A DNA stretch of 64,000 bases from Candidatus Parachristensenella avicola (GTDB lineage Bacteria; Bacillota; Clostridia; Christensenellales; UMGS416), in NCBI GenBank assembly GCA_904420205.1, contig CAJFUN010000039.1, positions 62,001-126,000 on the forward strand. Direction: 5' to 3'. Below are positions 25,830 through 35,314 of the stretch, in pieces (within the stretch, counting starts at the first letter, position 1; every line of letters starts with the position of its first letter). The notes beneath the pieces are model-generated. The model did no database searches. It saw nothing but the letters and a program-made list of their open reading frames with translations, and was not told where the DNA came from. The position numbers and the translations under genes are program-made.

Positions 25830-27152
25830 ATGGCAAGCCTACAGATTGATTTTGACCATCCCTCAGGGGCCATCAAGCCTCTGCACTGCATCAACAACGC
25901 GCCGATTCTAGGCGCGGATGACCGCATGTTCCATTATCTGGGGGAGGCGGGTATCCCCAGTGCCCGCCTGCACGATACAGGCGGCGGCTTCGGCGGGACG
26001 CATTTTGTGGATATCGAGAACATCTTTCCGAATTTCGACGCTGATCCCGAGGATCCGTCCAGCTATGATTTCGCCTTCACCGACTGGCTACTGTGCGCAC
26101 TCGCGCGCCAGGGGGTTAAGCCCTTTTACCGGCTGGGCGCGACCATTGAGAACGACCAAAAGATCAAAGCCTACCATATTTATCCGCCCCGGGATAACCT
26201 CCGTTGGGCTAAGATTTGCGAAGGCATCATCCGTCATTACAACGAAGGCTGGGCCAACGGCTATCATATGGGCATTGAATACTGGGAGATATGGAACGAG
26301 CCCGATAACGAGCCCGACGTGGCCGATAACCCCATGTGGAAGGGGTCCATGGAGGACTACTTCGCCTTGTATGAAACAGCGGCCAACTATCTGAAGCGCC
26401 GCTTCCCCCATCTGAAGATCGGTGGATACGCCAGCTGCGGTTTTTATGCCATCCTGGAACGGGCTTCGGCCGCCACAGCCAACGTATCGCCCCGGACCGG
26501 TTATTTCTTAACGTTCTTTGAAGCCTTCCTCGCTTATATTACCTCCGATGCCCACCGCGCGCCCCTGGACTTCTTTTCCTGGCATACCTATGACAGCGTA
26601 CCCGCTTCCGAGGCCTACGCCCGGCATGCCCGCCAGCGGCTGGATGCCTATGGCCTCATCCATACCGAAAGCATCCTCAACGAGTGGGGCGCAGGGCCCA
26701 AGCTGCGGGGCACGGCCCAGGAGGCCTCCTATGTGGCGGCAATGATGTGCGCCATGCAGCGGGAACCGGTCGACCGGCTGATGTATTACGACGGCCAGGT
26801 GATGACAAGCTACGGCGGTCTCTTCAACCCTATCACCTTTACGCCCTTCCCGGCCTATGACGTATTCCGTGCCTTTGACCGGCTCTATCGGCTGGGCGCC
26901 GCCTTGCCGGTGGAAGCGCAGGGTGATGGCCTTTATGCCTGCGCGGCCACGGACGGCCAAGCGCGGGCTCTGTTGGTAGCCAATCATACCGATCGGGCCA
27001 TGCCGCTAACCGTCCCCTGGCCGCAGCAGGCCCTTGTCCGCTTCATCGGCAGCCAGGCATATGACCAACCCGTCCCAATGGCGCCCGGCTCGCAGGGGCT
27101 GATCCTTTCCCTGCCGCCCTATGGCTGCGCGCTGGTGGAATCAAATCCATAG
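25830..27152 (+). CDS. Glycoside hydrolase, GH39-like (beta-xylosidase type)
   Basis: Cytoplasmic (beta/alpha)8 enzyme of about 440 residues. The acid/base Glu is E157 in YWEIWNEPD and the nucleophile Glu is E285 in SILNEWG, the clan A pattern of GH39. RLHDTGG near residue 47 and FFSWHTYDS near residue 249 are further family strands. A beta domain ends the protein. GH39 members remove xylose or related sugars from oligosaccharides, but this branch is wide and specificity is uncertain. ATG 25830 has AAAGGAGG upstream; the longer frame runs into the decayed region and has no good start. Confidence 0.85.
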   Translation: MASLQIDFDHPSGAIKPLHCINNAPILGADDRMFHYLGEAGIPSARLHDTGGGFGGTHFVDIENIFPNFDADPEDPSSYDFAFTDWLLCALARQGVKPFYRLGATIENDQKIKAYHIYPPRDNLRWAKICEGIIRHYNEGWANGYHMGIEYWEIWNEPDNEPDVADNPMWKGSMEDYFALYETAANYLKRRFPHLKIGGYASCGFYAILERASAATANVSPRTGYFLTFFEAFLAYITSDAHRAPLDFFSWHTYDSVPASEAYARHARQRLDAYGLIHTESILNEWGAGPKLRGTAQEASYVAAMMCAMQREPVDRLMYYDGQVMTSYGGLFNPITFTPFPAYDVFRAFDRLYRLGAALPVEAQGDGLYACAATDGQARALLVANHTDRAMPLTVPWPQQALVRFIGSQAYDQPVPMAPGSQGLILSLPPYGCALVESNP

Positions 27153-27157
27153 AAAGC

Positions 27158-27199
27158 AAAAGGCCCGGCAGGCGTTGTACAACGCCTGCCAGGCCTTTT
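27158..27199. terminator. Strong bidirectional terminator
   Basis: AAAAGGCC then a long stem built on GGCAGGCGTTG / CAACGCCTGCC and closing GGCCTTTT. It serves the GH39 gene and the convergent esterase gene. Confidence 0.85.
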
Positions 27200-27225
27200 G
27201 GCTATGCGCTTGATGGGCGGGCCCG

Positions 27226-28050
27226 CTAAAATGGATTGCCCCCATCCCGGGCGGCAAAGCCGAAAAATGCCAGCGCCCGCTGGATCGCCATGTCCCAGAA
27301 TCGCCATTCGTGGGCGTAGCCGTCAAAATCTTCGATAACCGCGTCCAGCTGCAGTGCCCGGGCGTATTGACGGAATTCTTGGAAGTTCTCATAGAGGAAA
27401 TCATCCTTGCCCATAGCGAAATACAGCCGGGGGAGATTGCCTTCTCGGATGCTATCCGGCAGGCGATCCCATACGTTGACCGCGCTGTTGAGGTAATTCT
27501 CCACGCCGCCGGCCGCCGCAATGCGGTTGGCTTCCCGGGGCGAATCGGGCAATCTTCCCTGGGCCAGCCGCGCTCTCAGATTGGTCGGGGCCCAGCTAAG
27601 CACAGCCGCCGCTGCAAACCGCTCCGGCATCCCCACCGCGTACTGTATCGCGCCCATGCCGCCCATGGACAGCCCGGCGATATAGTTATCCTCCCTCCGC
27701 GCAGAGGCAGGAAGCCAATGATGCACCAGGGGCATCAGCTCCTTCTCCAGATATTCCCACCCCTGGTAACCGGTACCAAACCCTGGCCAATCCAGATAAT
27801 CGCTGTTCATCGCGCTGGGCATCACCACGATGAGGTCGTTCTCGCAGGCATAAAGCTCGATATTGCTCTTGCGGATCCAGTCGCTGTGGTCGCCGAAGGT
27901 GCCGTGCAGCAGCCAAAGGACTGGATAGCGTTTTTCGCTGCCGTAAAAGTCCGCCGGCGTCATGCCTCGGGGCTTATCCGGCAGGATGACGCTCACCGCA
28001 TGATTATTCATTAGATACTGGCTTTCAAAGTTCAAGGTCATTAGGGCCAT
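27226..28050 (-). CDS. Esterase D / EstA-family alpha/beta hydrolase
   Basis: Cytoplasmic esterase of 274 residues. The oxyanion strand is LWLLHGTFGDHSDW, the nucleophile Ser is in AGLSMGG, the acid is probably in GKDDFLYEN and the catalytic His in YAHEWRFW. Family members hydrolyse short acyl or aromatic esters such as acetyl or feruloyl groups on sugars. Its place among the glycan enzymes suggests removal of acyl decorations from oligosaccharides. It could follow the DUF4838 genes in one minus-strand series, though a hairpin lies between. Confidence 0.85.
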   Translation of the reverse strand: MALMTLNFESQYLMNNHAVSVILPDKPRGMTPADFYGSEKRYPVLWLLHGTFGDHSDWIRKSNIELYACENDLIVVMPSAMNSDYLDWPGFGTGYQGWEYLEKELMPLVHHWLPASARREDNYIAGLSMGGMGAIQYAVGMPERFAAAAVLSWAPTNLRARLAQGRLPDSPREANRIAAAGGVENYLNSAVNVWDRLPDSIREGNLPRLYFAMGKDDFLYENFQEFRQYARALQLDAVIEDFDGYAHEWRFWDMAIQRALAFFGFAARDGGNPF

Positions 28051-28130
28051 AAAGATCCTCCTCCGATATCGTCTTGCCGATACCTCTGCCTATCCGCTCA
28101 TATGCCCGCACCGCCGGGCAAAAGCGCCAA

Positions 28131-28157
28131 AGGGGCGGCGGCTAAGCCGCTGCCCCT
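28131..28157 (-). terminator. Hairpin after the first DUF4838 gene
   Basis: A 12-base stem AGGGGCGGCGGC / GCCGCTGCCCCT with one G-T pair. The following minus-strand sequence has only short T runs, so termination may be partial. Confidence 0.5.
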
Positions 28158-28176
28158 GCGCGCTCCATCGCTTTGC

Positions 28177-29889
28177 TTACCGGTATAGCTTACCCTGCAG
28201 CATACCCTCATGGGCCAGATCCCAGGGGCAGCCCTCGCTGATGTAGGTAATGCCCAAGGTGCGGGCCTTATCCATCATCGCATCGATGCGCGCGGCGTCC
28301 ACGCGCCCTTTCAGGATCTCCTGGCCTACCGCGGCAAATTCCACCGAAAGCGCCGCTTTTTCCACATAGATCCGCTGAGACAGCGTCAGCGCCTTCGCCT
28401 GGGCCGCCGCCATCAGCTCCTGGGCACGGGCCATTGTCGCCTCGTCCAGGTAGGCCACGTCCGGCCCTTCATAGATGCCAAAGTGAATATTCCCCTCGGT
28501 CACCCGATTTTCCAGCAGCTCGATATAGGCGCGGATCTCTTCCGCCGCCGGGCCGTATACGGCCTCCGTGAAGTCGTAAATGCCCTGTTTCACGTCGAAA
28601 TCCGGGTTCCACAAAAGCTTAGCCATGAGCCATCCCCGCAGCTCGAAAAGATCAGGGCTTATGGACTGATAGTTGCCTTCCTCATAGACGCCCTTGACGC
28701 CGTTCTTCACGAAGAACTGCATATTGGGCCCCAACACGTGGAAATTGGGGAAGGGCAGCCAGTAATGGCGGAAATTGGTCACATAATCCCAGATATAGAT
28801 GCGGTCGCAGATCTTCCCCCAGCCGACGAGGTCCTCCTGGAAGCTGGCCGCGCTGGTCTTGCTGTTATGGGAATAGCTGCCGGTAACCCGGTCGCAGGTC
28901 TCCAGCGGGTGGCCGAAGCAGCACTCGATGGAGCACAGCCGTACGCACACGTTGTGCCGGGGCCGGGTAATCTTTGGCGGCATACGGGTATATTGATACG
29001 CCAGCGTATCCACCACCACATGGGGGAATTCATCCTCAATGGCTTCCGCCACGGCGTTGACAAAACGGATGAGGGTACCGGCATGGCTGCCCTCCTCCTC
29101 GTCCACCTTGGCGCAATCCGGGCACTGGCAGGGATTGTACCAATCGTTCTGGGAGACGGAAATGATCGTGGCCTCCGGATGGGCCCGCAGATTCTGCCGC
29201 ACGCTCTCAATGGCGATAGCCAGCACCTCCGGGTTGGTCAGGCACAGCTGCGTCCGCTCTCGGATCCGCTGGCCGTCTACCATGGAAAAATACTCTGGAT
29301 GCTCGTCAAAATACCGCTCCACCGGCACCAGCCGGTTAAAGGTATGCACAAAGAGCGAATAGGACTTCAGGCCGCCAAAATGGTTCAAGCCGTCCTTTAC
29401 CGCCGTCACATGGTTATGATCGGGTCCGTTGAGCCGGTTATGGGCCCGCCAGTCGGCATAATCATTCATGGGGTTATCCAGCTGCCGGAATTCCAGGGCC
29501 GGCTGATCGCTCCTGTCCAGTTCCTCCAGCTCCAGGCGATCCGCCGTGGGAATTCGGGTCACATCATGGGCATAGAATCCTACGCCCAGCACGTCCTCCA
29601 AGAACCCGTATACGCCATAGAAGAGCCCCCGCAGGCTGCCGCCGGCAATGGTGAGCCCACCGTTTTCGGTTTTCAGCCGGAACCCTTCCTCCGGCAGCCC
29701 CTTGTCCTCCTTTAAGACGATGGCTCCGCCCTGGGCCGCCCCCTCTTTAATTGCAAAATCCGCACCCGTGATCCGCTTGAGGTAATGGGCCAACTCCCCG
29801 GCCGCCGTATGCTGCCCCGGGCAGGCGCCCTCTTCCAGCAGGATGGGCAGCTTGGCCTGCCCCTGATCTGCAAGCAAAAGCTTTGTCAT
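28177..29889 (-). CDS. DUF4838 domain protein, alpha-glucuronidase-like (copy 1)
   Basis: About 570 residues. The N-terminal 110 residues (TAAGELAHYLKRITGADFAI, GFRLKT, GGSLRGLFYGVYGFLEDVLG) look like the accessory N-domain of GH67 alpha-glucuronidases and GH20 enzymes. The central region is a DUF4838 barrel with HPEYFSMVDGQR, QLCLTNPEV, SVSQNDW, CQCPDCAK and a cluster of Cys (RLCSIECCFGH). A helical C-terminal part follows. DUF4838 proteins are common in gut bacteria and presumed glycan-active; no reaction is established as far as I know. No signal peptide is seen. Start ATG 29889 has GAGGTG upstream; GTG 29898 is an alternative. Confidence 0.8.
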   Translation of the reverse strand: MTKLLLADQGQAKLPILLEEGACPGQHTAAGELAHYLKRITGADFAIKEGAAQGGAIVLKEDKGLPEEGFRLKTENGGLTIAGGSLRGLFYGVYGFLEDVLGVGFYAHDVTRIPTADRLELEELDRSDQPALEFRQLDNPMNDYADWRAHNRLNGPDHNHVTAVKDGLNHFGGLKSYSLFVHTFNRLVPVERYFDEHPEYFSMVDGQRIRERTQLCLTNPEVLAIAIESVRQNLRAHPEATIISVSQNDWYNPCQCPDCAKVDEEEGSHAGTLIRFVNAVAEAIEDEFPHVVVDTLAYQYTRMPPKITRPRHNVCVRLCSIECCFGHPLETCDRVTGSYSHNSKTSAASFQEDLVGWGKICDRIYIWDYVTNFRHYWLPFPNFHVLGPNMQFFVKNGVKGVYEEGNYQSISPDLFELRGWLMAKLLWNPDFDVKQGIYDFTEAVYGPAAEEIRAYIELLENRVTEGNIHFGIYEGPDVAYLDEATMARAQELMAAAQAKALTLSQRIYVEKAALSVEFAAVGQEILKGRVDAARIDAMMDKARTLGITYISEGCPWDLAHEGMLQGKLYR

Positions 29890-30022
29890 ATTCTTCACCT
29901 CTTTTTATTCGCTTACCCCCTTAAGGGGCAAGCTCAGTATACACCCCAGGCGCGCTCGGCCACAAGATGAAGATTTTGACCATCCCCGGTAACTGCCTCC
30001 ATAGCGCGCCAACGCCGCCGCA

Positions 30023-31765
30023 TCAGCGCGTGGGCGTGAACAGGTTCCGGGCGTAATGCCCGTAACCCAGCATCTGGTCATACACCTCGTCCCATCGGAG
30101 AAATTCGCACAGCTCAGTGATGCCCAGGGCGCGGGCCTTGTCCATCATGGCATCGATACGCTCTACGTCCCGCTGCCCTCGCAGCAGCGCCTGGGCCACC
30201 ACGGCGTATTCCACCGAAAGCGCAGCCTTTTCCACATAGTTCCGCTGGGACAGCGTCAGCTCCTTGGCCCGGGCCGCGCTCATCAGCTCCTGGGCGCGGG
30301 ATAGGGTCTCTTCATCCAGGTAGGCCACGTCGGCCCGCTCGTAGATGCCAAAGTGGATCTCCCCCTCGGTCACCCGCTTTTCCAGCAGGTCAATGTAAGC
30401 GCGAATTTCCTCCGCTGCCGGGCCGTATACGGCCTCCGTGAAGTCATAGATGCCCCGCTTCACGTCAAAATCCGGATTCCACATCAGCTTGGCCAGCAGC
30501 CATTGGCGCAGCTCATTCAGATCGGGGCTTGGGCTGTGGTAGTTGCCTTCCTCATAGACGCCCTTGACCCCGTTTTTCACAAAGAACCGCATATTCGGGC
30601 CAATCACATGAAAGTTGGGGAAGGGCAGCCAGTATTGGGCGAAATTGGTCACATAGTCCCAAATATAGACCCGGTCGCAGATCCTTCCCCAGCCGATAAG
30701 GTCGTCTTGAAAGGTCGGCGCGCCCGGCGTATGCCACCGGGCAAAGGGGCCTACAACCCGGTTGCATTCCTCCAGCGGGTGGCCGAAGCAGCACTCGATG
30801 GAACAGAGCCGCACGCACACGTTGCGCCGGGGCCGAGTGATCTTCGGCGGCGTTCGGGTGTACCGATAGGCCAGCGTGTCCACCAGCACATGGGGGAATT
30901 CATCCTCGATGGCCTCGGCCACGGCATTGACAAAGCGGATCAGCGTGCCCGCATGGCTACCTTCTTCCTCGTCCACCTTGGCGCAGGCTGGGCAGGTACA
31001 GCCGTTATTGCCCAAGCTGTCGTTCTGGGAGACGGAGATGATCGCAGCTTCCGGATGCGCTCTCAGGGTCTGCCGCACGCGCTTAATCACAAGGGCCAGC
31101 ACCTCGGGATTCGTCAGGCATAGCTGCGTCTCCTCCCGCTGCCGCTTCCCGTCGATCATAGCAAAATATTCCGGATGCTCGTCGAAATATTGCGCCGCCG
31201 GTACCAGGGTATCGAAGGTGTGAACAAAGAGCGCATAGGACTTGCCGCCGCCATAACGATCCAAGGGCGCCACCGGCACGCCGGCCGCCTCGGTCCGCGC
31301 GGCGTTGAGCCGGTTATGGGCCCGCCAGTCAGGCAGATATTCCAGGGTTCCATCCAGCTGCCGGTATTCCAAGGCCGGCTTTTCCCAAAGGGTAGCCGCC
31401 TCCAGTTCCAGATGCGGGATCCAGGGGATTTTTGTCACGTCGTGGGTATAGAATCCCACGCCCAGCACATCCTCCAAGAACCCGTATACGCCATAGAAGA
31501 GCCCCCGCAGGCTGCCGCCGGCAATGGATATACCCCGGTCGGTTATCTCAAGGCAAAAGGCTTCCTCCTCCAAAGACGGTTCTATGGCCAGCGCGATCGC
31601 TCCCTCGGGCTGCGTTCCGCGCGCTATGGCAAAATCCGCGCCCGTGATACGCCGCAGGTAGCGGGCCAGTTCTCCGGCCGCCCGCTCCTGCCCTGGGCAT
31701 GCCTCTCGCGTAATCGATATGGGCAGCCGCGCCTGCCCCCGCTCTGCCAGCAATAGCTTTTTCAT
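30023..31765 (-). CDS. DUF4838 domain protein, alpha-glucuronidase-like (copy 2)
   Basis: Protein of 580 residues, a close paralogue of the next gene downstream. Long stretches are nearly identical, including GGSLRGLFYGVYGFLEDVLG and DEEEGSHAGTLIRFVNAVAEA. Domain order is the same: GH67/GH20-like N-domain, DUF4838 barrel, helical C-terminus. The most divergent parts are the loop after RQLD (about residues 140-175) and the stretch after the Cys cluster (GPFARWHTPGAP). Differences there hint at distinct substrates after a tandem duplication. AGGAGG precedes the start; both genes probably form one operon. Confidence 0.8.
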   Translation of the reverse strand: MKKLLLAERGQARLPISITREACPGQERAAGELARYLRRITGADFAIARGTQPEGAIALAIEPSLEEEAFCLEITDRGISIAGGSLRGLFYGVYGFLEDVLGVGFYTHDVTKIPWIPHLELEAATLWEKPALEYRQLDGTLEYLPDWRAHNRLNAARTEAAGVPVAPLDRYGGGKSYALFVHTFDTLVPAAQYFDEHPEYFAMIDGKRQREETQLCLTNPEVLALVIKRVRQTLRAHPEAAIISVSQNDSLGNNGCTCPACAKVDEEEGSHAGTLIRFVNAVAEAIEDEFPHVLVDTLAYRYTRTPPKITRPRRNVCVRLCSIECCFGHPLEECNRVVGPFARWHTPGAPTFQDDLIGWGRICDRVYIWDYVTNFAQYWLPFPNFHVIGPNMRFFVKNGVKGVYEEGNYHSPSPDLNELRQWLLAKLMWNPDFDVKRGIYDFTEAVYGPAAEEIRAYIDLLEKRVTEGEIHFGIYERADVAYLDEETLSRAQELMSAARAKELTLSQRNYVEKAALSVEYAVVAQALLRGQRDVERIDAMMDKARALGITELCEFLRWDEVYDQMLGYGHYARNLFTPTR

Positions 31766-32016
31766 ACCCTGAACCCTCCTTTTTTCCAGTATATCAGCAG
31801 AAATCCCGCTTCCCTATACCAAGGATTGCCGAAATGCCGCTGCAGCTGAGTCATGAAATTAGATGCCAACGTCAAAGCTGTGAATGAATGGTCAATATTA
31901 TGAATGTTTTCGCGGCGCGCAGGCATTGACGCCGCGGCGGCGACATGATACCCTTTGTTGGGGTAAAATCCAAGTAAAGCGCGGAGCGCCGCGCAAGAAG
32001 AACAGGGGAGAAATAT

Positions 32017-32988
32017 ATGTCTACCATCATGGCGCTGGACGGCGGCGGCACCAAAACGCTGGCCATCCTTTTTGACGAAGACCTTAATCTGCTGGGTATG
32101 GGCCGCAGCGGCGGAATGAACACCAATTTTGAGAGCATGGATGTGGTCAAGGAGCACCTGTCCGCGTGCATCCACGGCTGTCTAGCGGCCGCCGGCGTCA
32201 GCCAGGTGGACCGCTTCTTTATCGCCGGCCCCGGCCCCTATCCTGAAGCAGAGAAGATTCTGCGGGAAAAAGCTACGCTACATAGCAGCGGCTTTGAGGC
32301 GCTTTCCGAGGGATTTAACGGCGTATACGCCGGCCTCGCTGCCAGCCGCGGCGTATCGGTGCTCTCCGGCACCGGCTCTCGCGTCGACTATGTGGACGGC
32401 GAGGCCAAATATGTGACCGGCGGCTGGGGCGGCTTTATCGGCGATGAGGGCTCCGGCTGCTGGATCGGGCAGCACGGCGTCAGCGCGGCCATCGCCGGAC
32501 ACGACGGCTGGGGCCCGGCCACCATACTGGAAGAAATGATCATCAAGGAATGGAACTTGGATGCGCTGTGGGGCGTGGTGCCCCGGGTGTTTCATGGCCG
32601 CTCTATGCGTGTGGAGCTCTCCTCGCTCTCGCCTCTGGTGGGGCGTGCTGCCCGCATGGGCGACGAGGCGGCCATCCAGGTCTATAAGGACGCCGCGGAT
32701 ATCCTCGCCCGCCAGTGTCTTGCCATGTACCGCAACAAAAAGATCGACCCGGCCGTGCCGGTCATTATTGCGGGCTCGGCCTGGAAAGGCGCGCCGGTGA
32801 TGTTTGATCACTTTGCTGATCTGATCCATGCCGTGCAACCCCAGACCCCCGTACGGCGTCCCATTTTTGAGCCGATCATGGGTGGCGTAGTCGAGGTGGC
32901 GCTGAAAGGCCGCGGTCAGCTGCCGGAGGACGAGCTGAACCTGCTGAAAACCCGTTATGCGCAATTTCTGTGCAATTATGACGTGTAA
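32017..32988 (+). CDS. BadF/BadG-type ATPase, N-acetylglucosamine kinase-like
   Basis: Sugar-kinase-like protein of 323 residues of the ASKHA fold. The phosphate 1 loop is LDGGGTKT at the N-terminus; VLSGTGSRV and GGWGGFIGDEGSG are the phosphate 2 and sugar-binding regions; PVIIAGSAWKG and IMGGVVEVAL are the adenosine region. No Cys cluster for an FeS centre, so it is not a dehydratase activator. Relatives phosphorylate N-acetylglucosamine or other amino sugars. The neighbouring glycosidase genes support a role in amino-sugar use, but specificity is inferred only. It has GGGGAG upstream and its own terminator. Confidence 0.82.
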   Translation: MSTIMALDGGGTKTLAILFDEDLNLLGMGRSGGMNTNFESMDVVKEHLSACIHGCLAAAGVSQVDRFFIAGPGPYPEAEKILREKATLHSSGFEALSEGFNGVYAGLAASRGVSVLSGTGSRVDYVDGEAKYVTGGWGGFIGDEGSGCWIGQHGVSAAIAGHDGWGPATILEEMIIKEWNLDALWGVVPRVFHGRSMRVELSSLSPLVGRAARMGDEAAIQVYKDAADILARQCLAMYRNKKIDPAVPVIIAGSAWKGAPVMFDHFADLIHAVQPQTPVRRPIFEPIMGGVVEVALKGRGQLPEDELNLLKTRYAQFLCNYDV

Positions 32989-33009
32989 CTCCGCAAAAGT
33001 CTGCTGATG

Positions 33010-33038
33010 AGCCGGGCGCTGCCCGGCTATTTCTTTTT
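33010..33038 (+). terminator. Terminator of the kinase gene
   Basis: Stem AGCCGGGC / GCCCGGCT with a three-base loop, followed by ATTTCTTTTTT. Confidence 0.8.
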
Positions 33039-33140
33039 TCCGCACCCCGGCAGGCATTTTTCTCTGTATCTTACTTTTTCGGTGAAAAATCCCTATTTTC
33101 CCATTCAAAACGGCAGGAGAGAAGAAGGGAAGATCGACGG

Positions 33141-34093
33141 ATGGGAAAAACGCTCCTTTGCCTTATGCGATTGGGCGCGATGGCCTTTGCGGGCTGCGTC
33201 GCGCAGCCCGCCGCCACATGCCCGATGATACCGGTCCCGCCATCCGCCACGCCTACGCCGGGCCCTACGCTCACAGCCGATCCCTAGGCCCGGTTTCTTC
33301 TCCGAGAAGGAGGAAGTCTCCATCGTAGGGGGCAGTCCTGGCGCTATAAAGCCCCCTCGCTGGGGGTATTTATCGAAAAGGCCTATCAAGAGGATTGCGG
33401 CAGCTGGTTTTATATCGCGCATATCTGCTGCCGGGATATGCGGAACATAATCGCTGGACTACTCGATGAAAAAAGGGCGCACCACCGGAATGCCCGAGAA
33501 GCTGGCCCGAAAGTACCGAGCCGTCTACGGCCAAAACGCCAACCATTTTCACGACTCTTGGAACGAGGATCTGGGGCCGGACATTTGCAACGGAATCGTA
33601 TACAAGGAAAAGTTGGGGCCGGATACCATGGCCTTCATGCCGGACGGCGCTCTGCGGGTTTTCCAGCGCGGCCGCAACGACTACTCAATAGACGCCTTTC
33701 TATCGCTGGGCATTGAGAACACCTTCAGCTTTGGGCCTATCCTGGTGGCGGGTGGCCGGATTGTGGACGGCTTGCCTGACCATAAGCTTTTTCGCAACAA
33801 TCCCCGCAGCGCCTTTGGTATGGTGGAGAACGGCCATTACGTGGGTATCCTGGTGGATGGTCGCAAACCCGGCATAAGTCGCGGCGTTACGCTGGAGCGC
33901 CTAGCCCCAGGAATTCGTAGACCAGGGCTGCGTGACCGCCTATAACCTGGACGGCGGCTAGTCTACAGCCATGGCCTTCATGGGCAAGCAACTCAATGCC
34001 CACGAGGGGGAAACCACCAGCGGCCCACGTCGCATCCCCGATATGTTGATCTTTGGCGCTTCCCCCTTAACGCCGGACTTAGCGGAGGAATAG
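33141..34093 (+). pseudogene. Decayed phosphodiester glycosidase (NAGPA-domain) lipoprotein
   Basis: A gene broken over all three plus-strand frames. It opens with a lipoprotein signal (MGKTLLCLMRLGAMAFAGC) and a Pro/Thr linker, then a TAG at 33285. The same frame continues with GVFIEKAYQEDCGSWFYIAHI. Near 33460 the frame shifts, giving EKLARKYRAV, then FSFGPILVAGG, NPRSAFGMVENGHYVGILVDG and SRGVTLERLA. Near 33905 it shifts again to EFVDQGCVTAYNLDGG, where TAG 33959 replaces the conserved Ser, and runs to 34093. Intact members cleave N-acetylglucosamine phosphodiesters, probably from wall or surface polymers. Two frameshifts and two stops make it inactive. Confidence 0.85.
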
Positions 34094-34153
34094 GCCTCCC
34101 GTCGCGGGCAAGGCCGATGTTTCAGGGCCCGCCCATTCGCCCGAAGAAAGCAA

Positions 34154-34185
34154 CAAGCCGCAGGAGTTTAAATTCCTGCGGCTTG
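34154..34185. terminator. Hairpin between pseudogene and PHP gene
   Basis: Perfect 12-base stem CAAGCCGCAGGA / TCCTGCGGCTTG with an AT loop. T runs on both sides are modest. It lies at the convergence of the pseudogene and the PHP gene. Confidence 0.6.
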
Positions 34186-34231
34186 ACCTTTCTGTCCGAT
34201 TGATTATAGGGGACGATCCGGCTCTTGCCTT

Positions 34232-35152
34232 TTATTCAAAGAAAATGGGGTTGGTCCAAGCCCGCCGCCCAGCTTCATCGATCACCACGGCGCGGATATA
34301 GCCGGTGCCTTCCCAAATCTTGATGGAGCCCGAAGTAACGCTTGCCCCGTCCTCGCCCTCAATGAGGTGATACGGCGCCCGGAAATGGCGGAATTGGATG
34401 CGCTGAGCCGGGGAGCATTCGATATACGCCTGCCCATCCTCCACCCGGAAATCGTAGATCTCCGGCCCGCAGGAGGAATAGAACGCGCCGGCCTTTAGCG
34501 CCTGCAGAATATCGTCTACAGTATTGGCGCTGTTCACCCGCACCCATCCATTGCAGTGCTGATGCATCTGATGGCCGTCGTCGGTGGCGACGCCGTAAAT
34601 CACCTGGCCCTGGGCCAGCAGTTCGTCCCAATAGGCGGCATTGGTATCCACGCCGTCTTCCATGGCGCAGCCGCTGTTCCATATTTCCATGGCAAAGTTC
34701 CCTGTTAGGCCTTCAAACTCTCGGGCTGACACACCGCTCCACTGGGGATGGCAGTAGATCGTCATGTTGCCGTTATCATGGAGCATATCCAGCATTTGCT
34801 GGCACTCAGCAGCTGTGGTGATTTGGGCGCTTTCAAAGCGCTGATCTTGTAAAAAGCCGTTTCCCCGCTCCTTCTCCGGCCCGATCGTTACGATATGGTG
34901 GCAGTGGATGCCAGGGCCCGGGAGGTTGCGGTCCATCTCCATGCCGGGAATGATGGTAACGCCGGCATCTGGCGCAAAGTTAGCGTAATTATACACCCGA
35001 TGGTCGGTCAGCGCCATAAAATCATAGCCGTGCTGCGCATGGTAGCGGATCGTCTCCTCCGGCGTACCGGCGCCGTCTGATCGCGTGGTGTGGCAATGAA
35101 GCGCCCCTTTAAGAAGCTTGGCTCCGTGGGTAAAAGCTGCCTGACGAATCAT
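34232..35152 (-). CDS. PHP-domain metal-dependent hydrolase family protein
   Basis: Protein of about 306 residues. The PHP motifs are LKGALHCHTTRSDG near the N-terminus (first His pair), ALTDHRVYNY, IPGMEMD, HHIVTIG, YCHPQWSG and VATDDGHQ. These supply the His/Asp metal ligands of a trinuclear phosphoesterase site. Such stand-alone PHP proteins hydrolyse small phosphate esters, but the substrate is unknown. A C-terminal beta domain follows. Start ATG 35152 has GGAGGAG upstream; the frame is open a further 21 codons without a better site. It stands alone on the minus strand. Confidence 0.85.
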   Translation of the reverse strand: MIRQAAFTHGAKLLKGALHCHTTRSDGAGTPEETIRYHAQHGYDFMALTDHRVYNYANFAPDAGVTIIPGMEMDRNLPGPGIHCHHIVTIGPEKERGNGFLQDQRFESAQITTAAECQQMLDMLHDNGNMTIYCHPQWSGVSAREFEGLTGNFAMEIWNSGCAMEDGVDTNAAYWDELLAQGQVIYGVATDDGHQMHQHCNGWVRVNSANTVDDILQALKAGAFYSSCGPEIYDFRVEDGQAYIECSPAQRIQFRHFRAPYHLIEGEDGASVTSGSIKIWEGTGYIRAVVIDEAGRRAWTNPIFFE

Positions 35153-35314
35153 GTTTTCTCCTCCTTGTGGATCTGATCCCGCTGCGATTATACCATACTG
35201 CCCGTCCGTTGGCACGGCAAATCCGCCTTGGGAACCGCATTTTCCCTCCGATCATAGGATATAGGGATGCGCGCTATCCCTGCGCGCGTACCCCAAGGAA
35301 AGGAGATCGATCCC

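Noticed and set aside
28210..29715. Open frame of 501 codons on the plus strand opposite the DUF4838 gene
   Set aside because: It is the mirror of a GC-rich minus-strand gene with clear domains. The frame has low-complexity His/Leu/Gly composition and no ribosome site or recognisable motif.
29911..29933. Inverted repeat between the two DUF4838 genes, considered as a terminator
   Set aside because: On the transcribed strand it is followed by an A-rich, not T-rich, sequence that leads into the next ribosome site.
33441..33945. The 160-codon frame at 33.5 kb as a complete small gene
   Set aside because: It is the middle piece of a longer broken protein; matching pieces of the same family lie before and after it in other frames.
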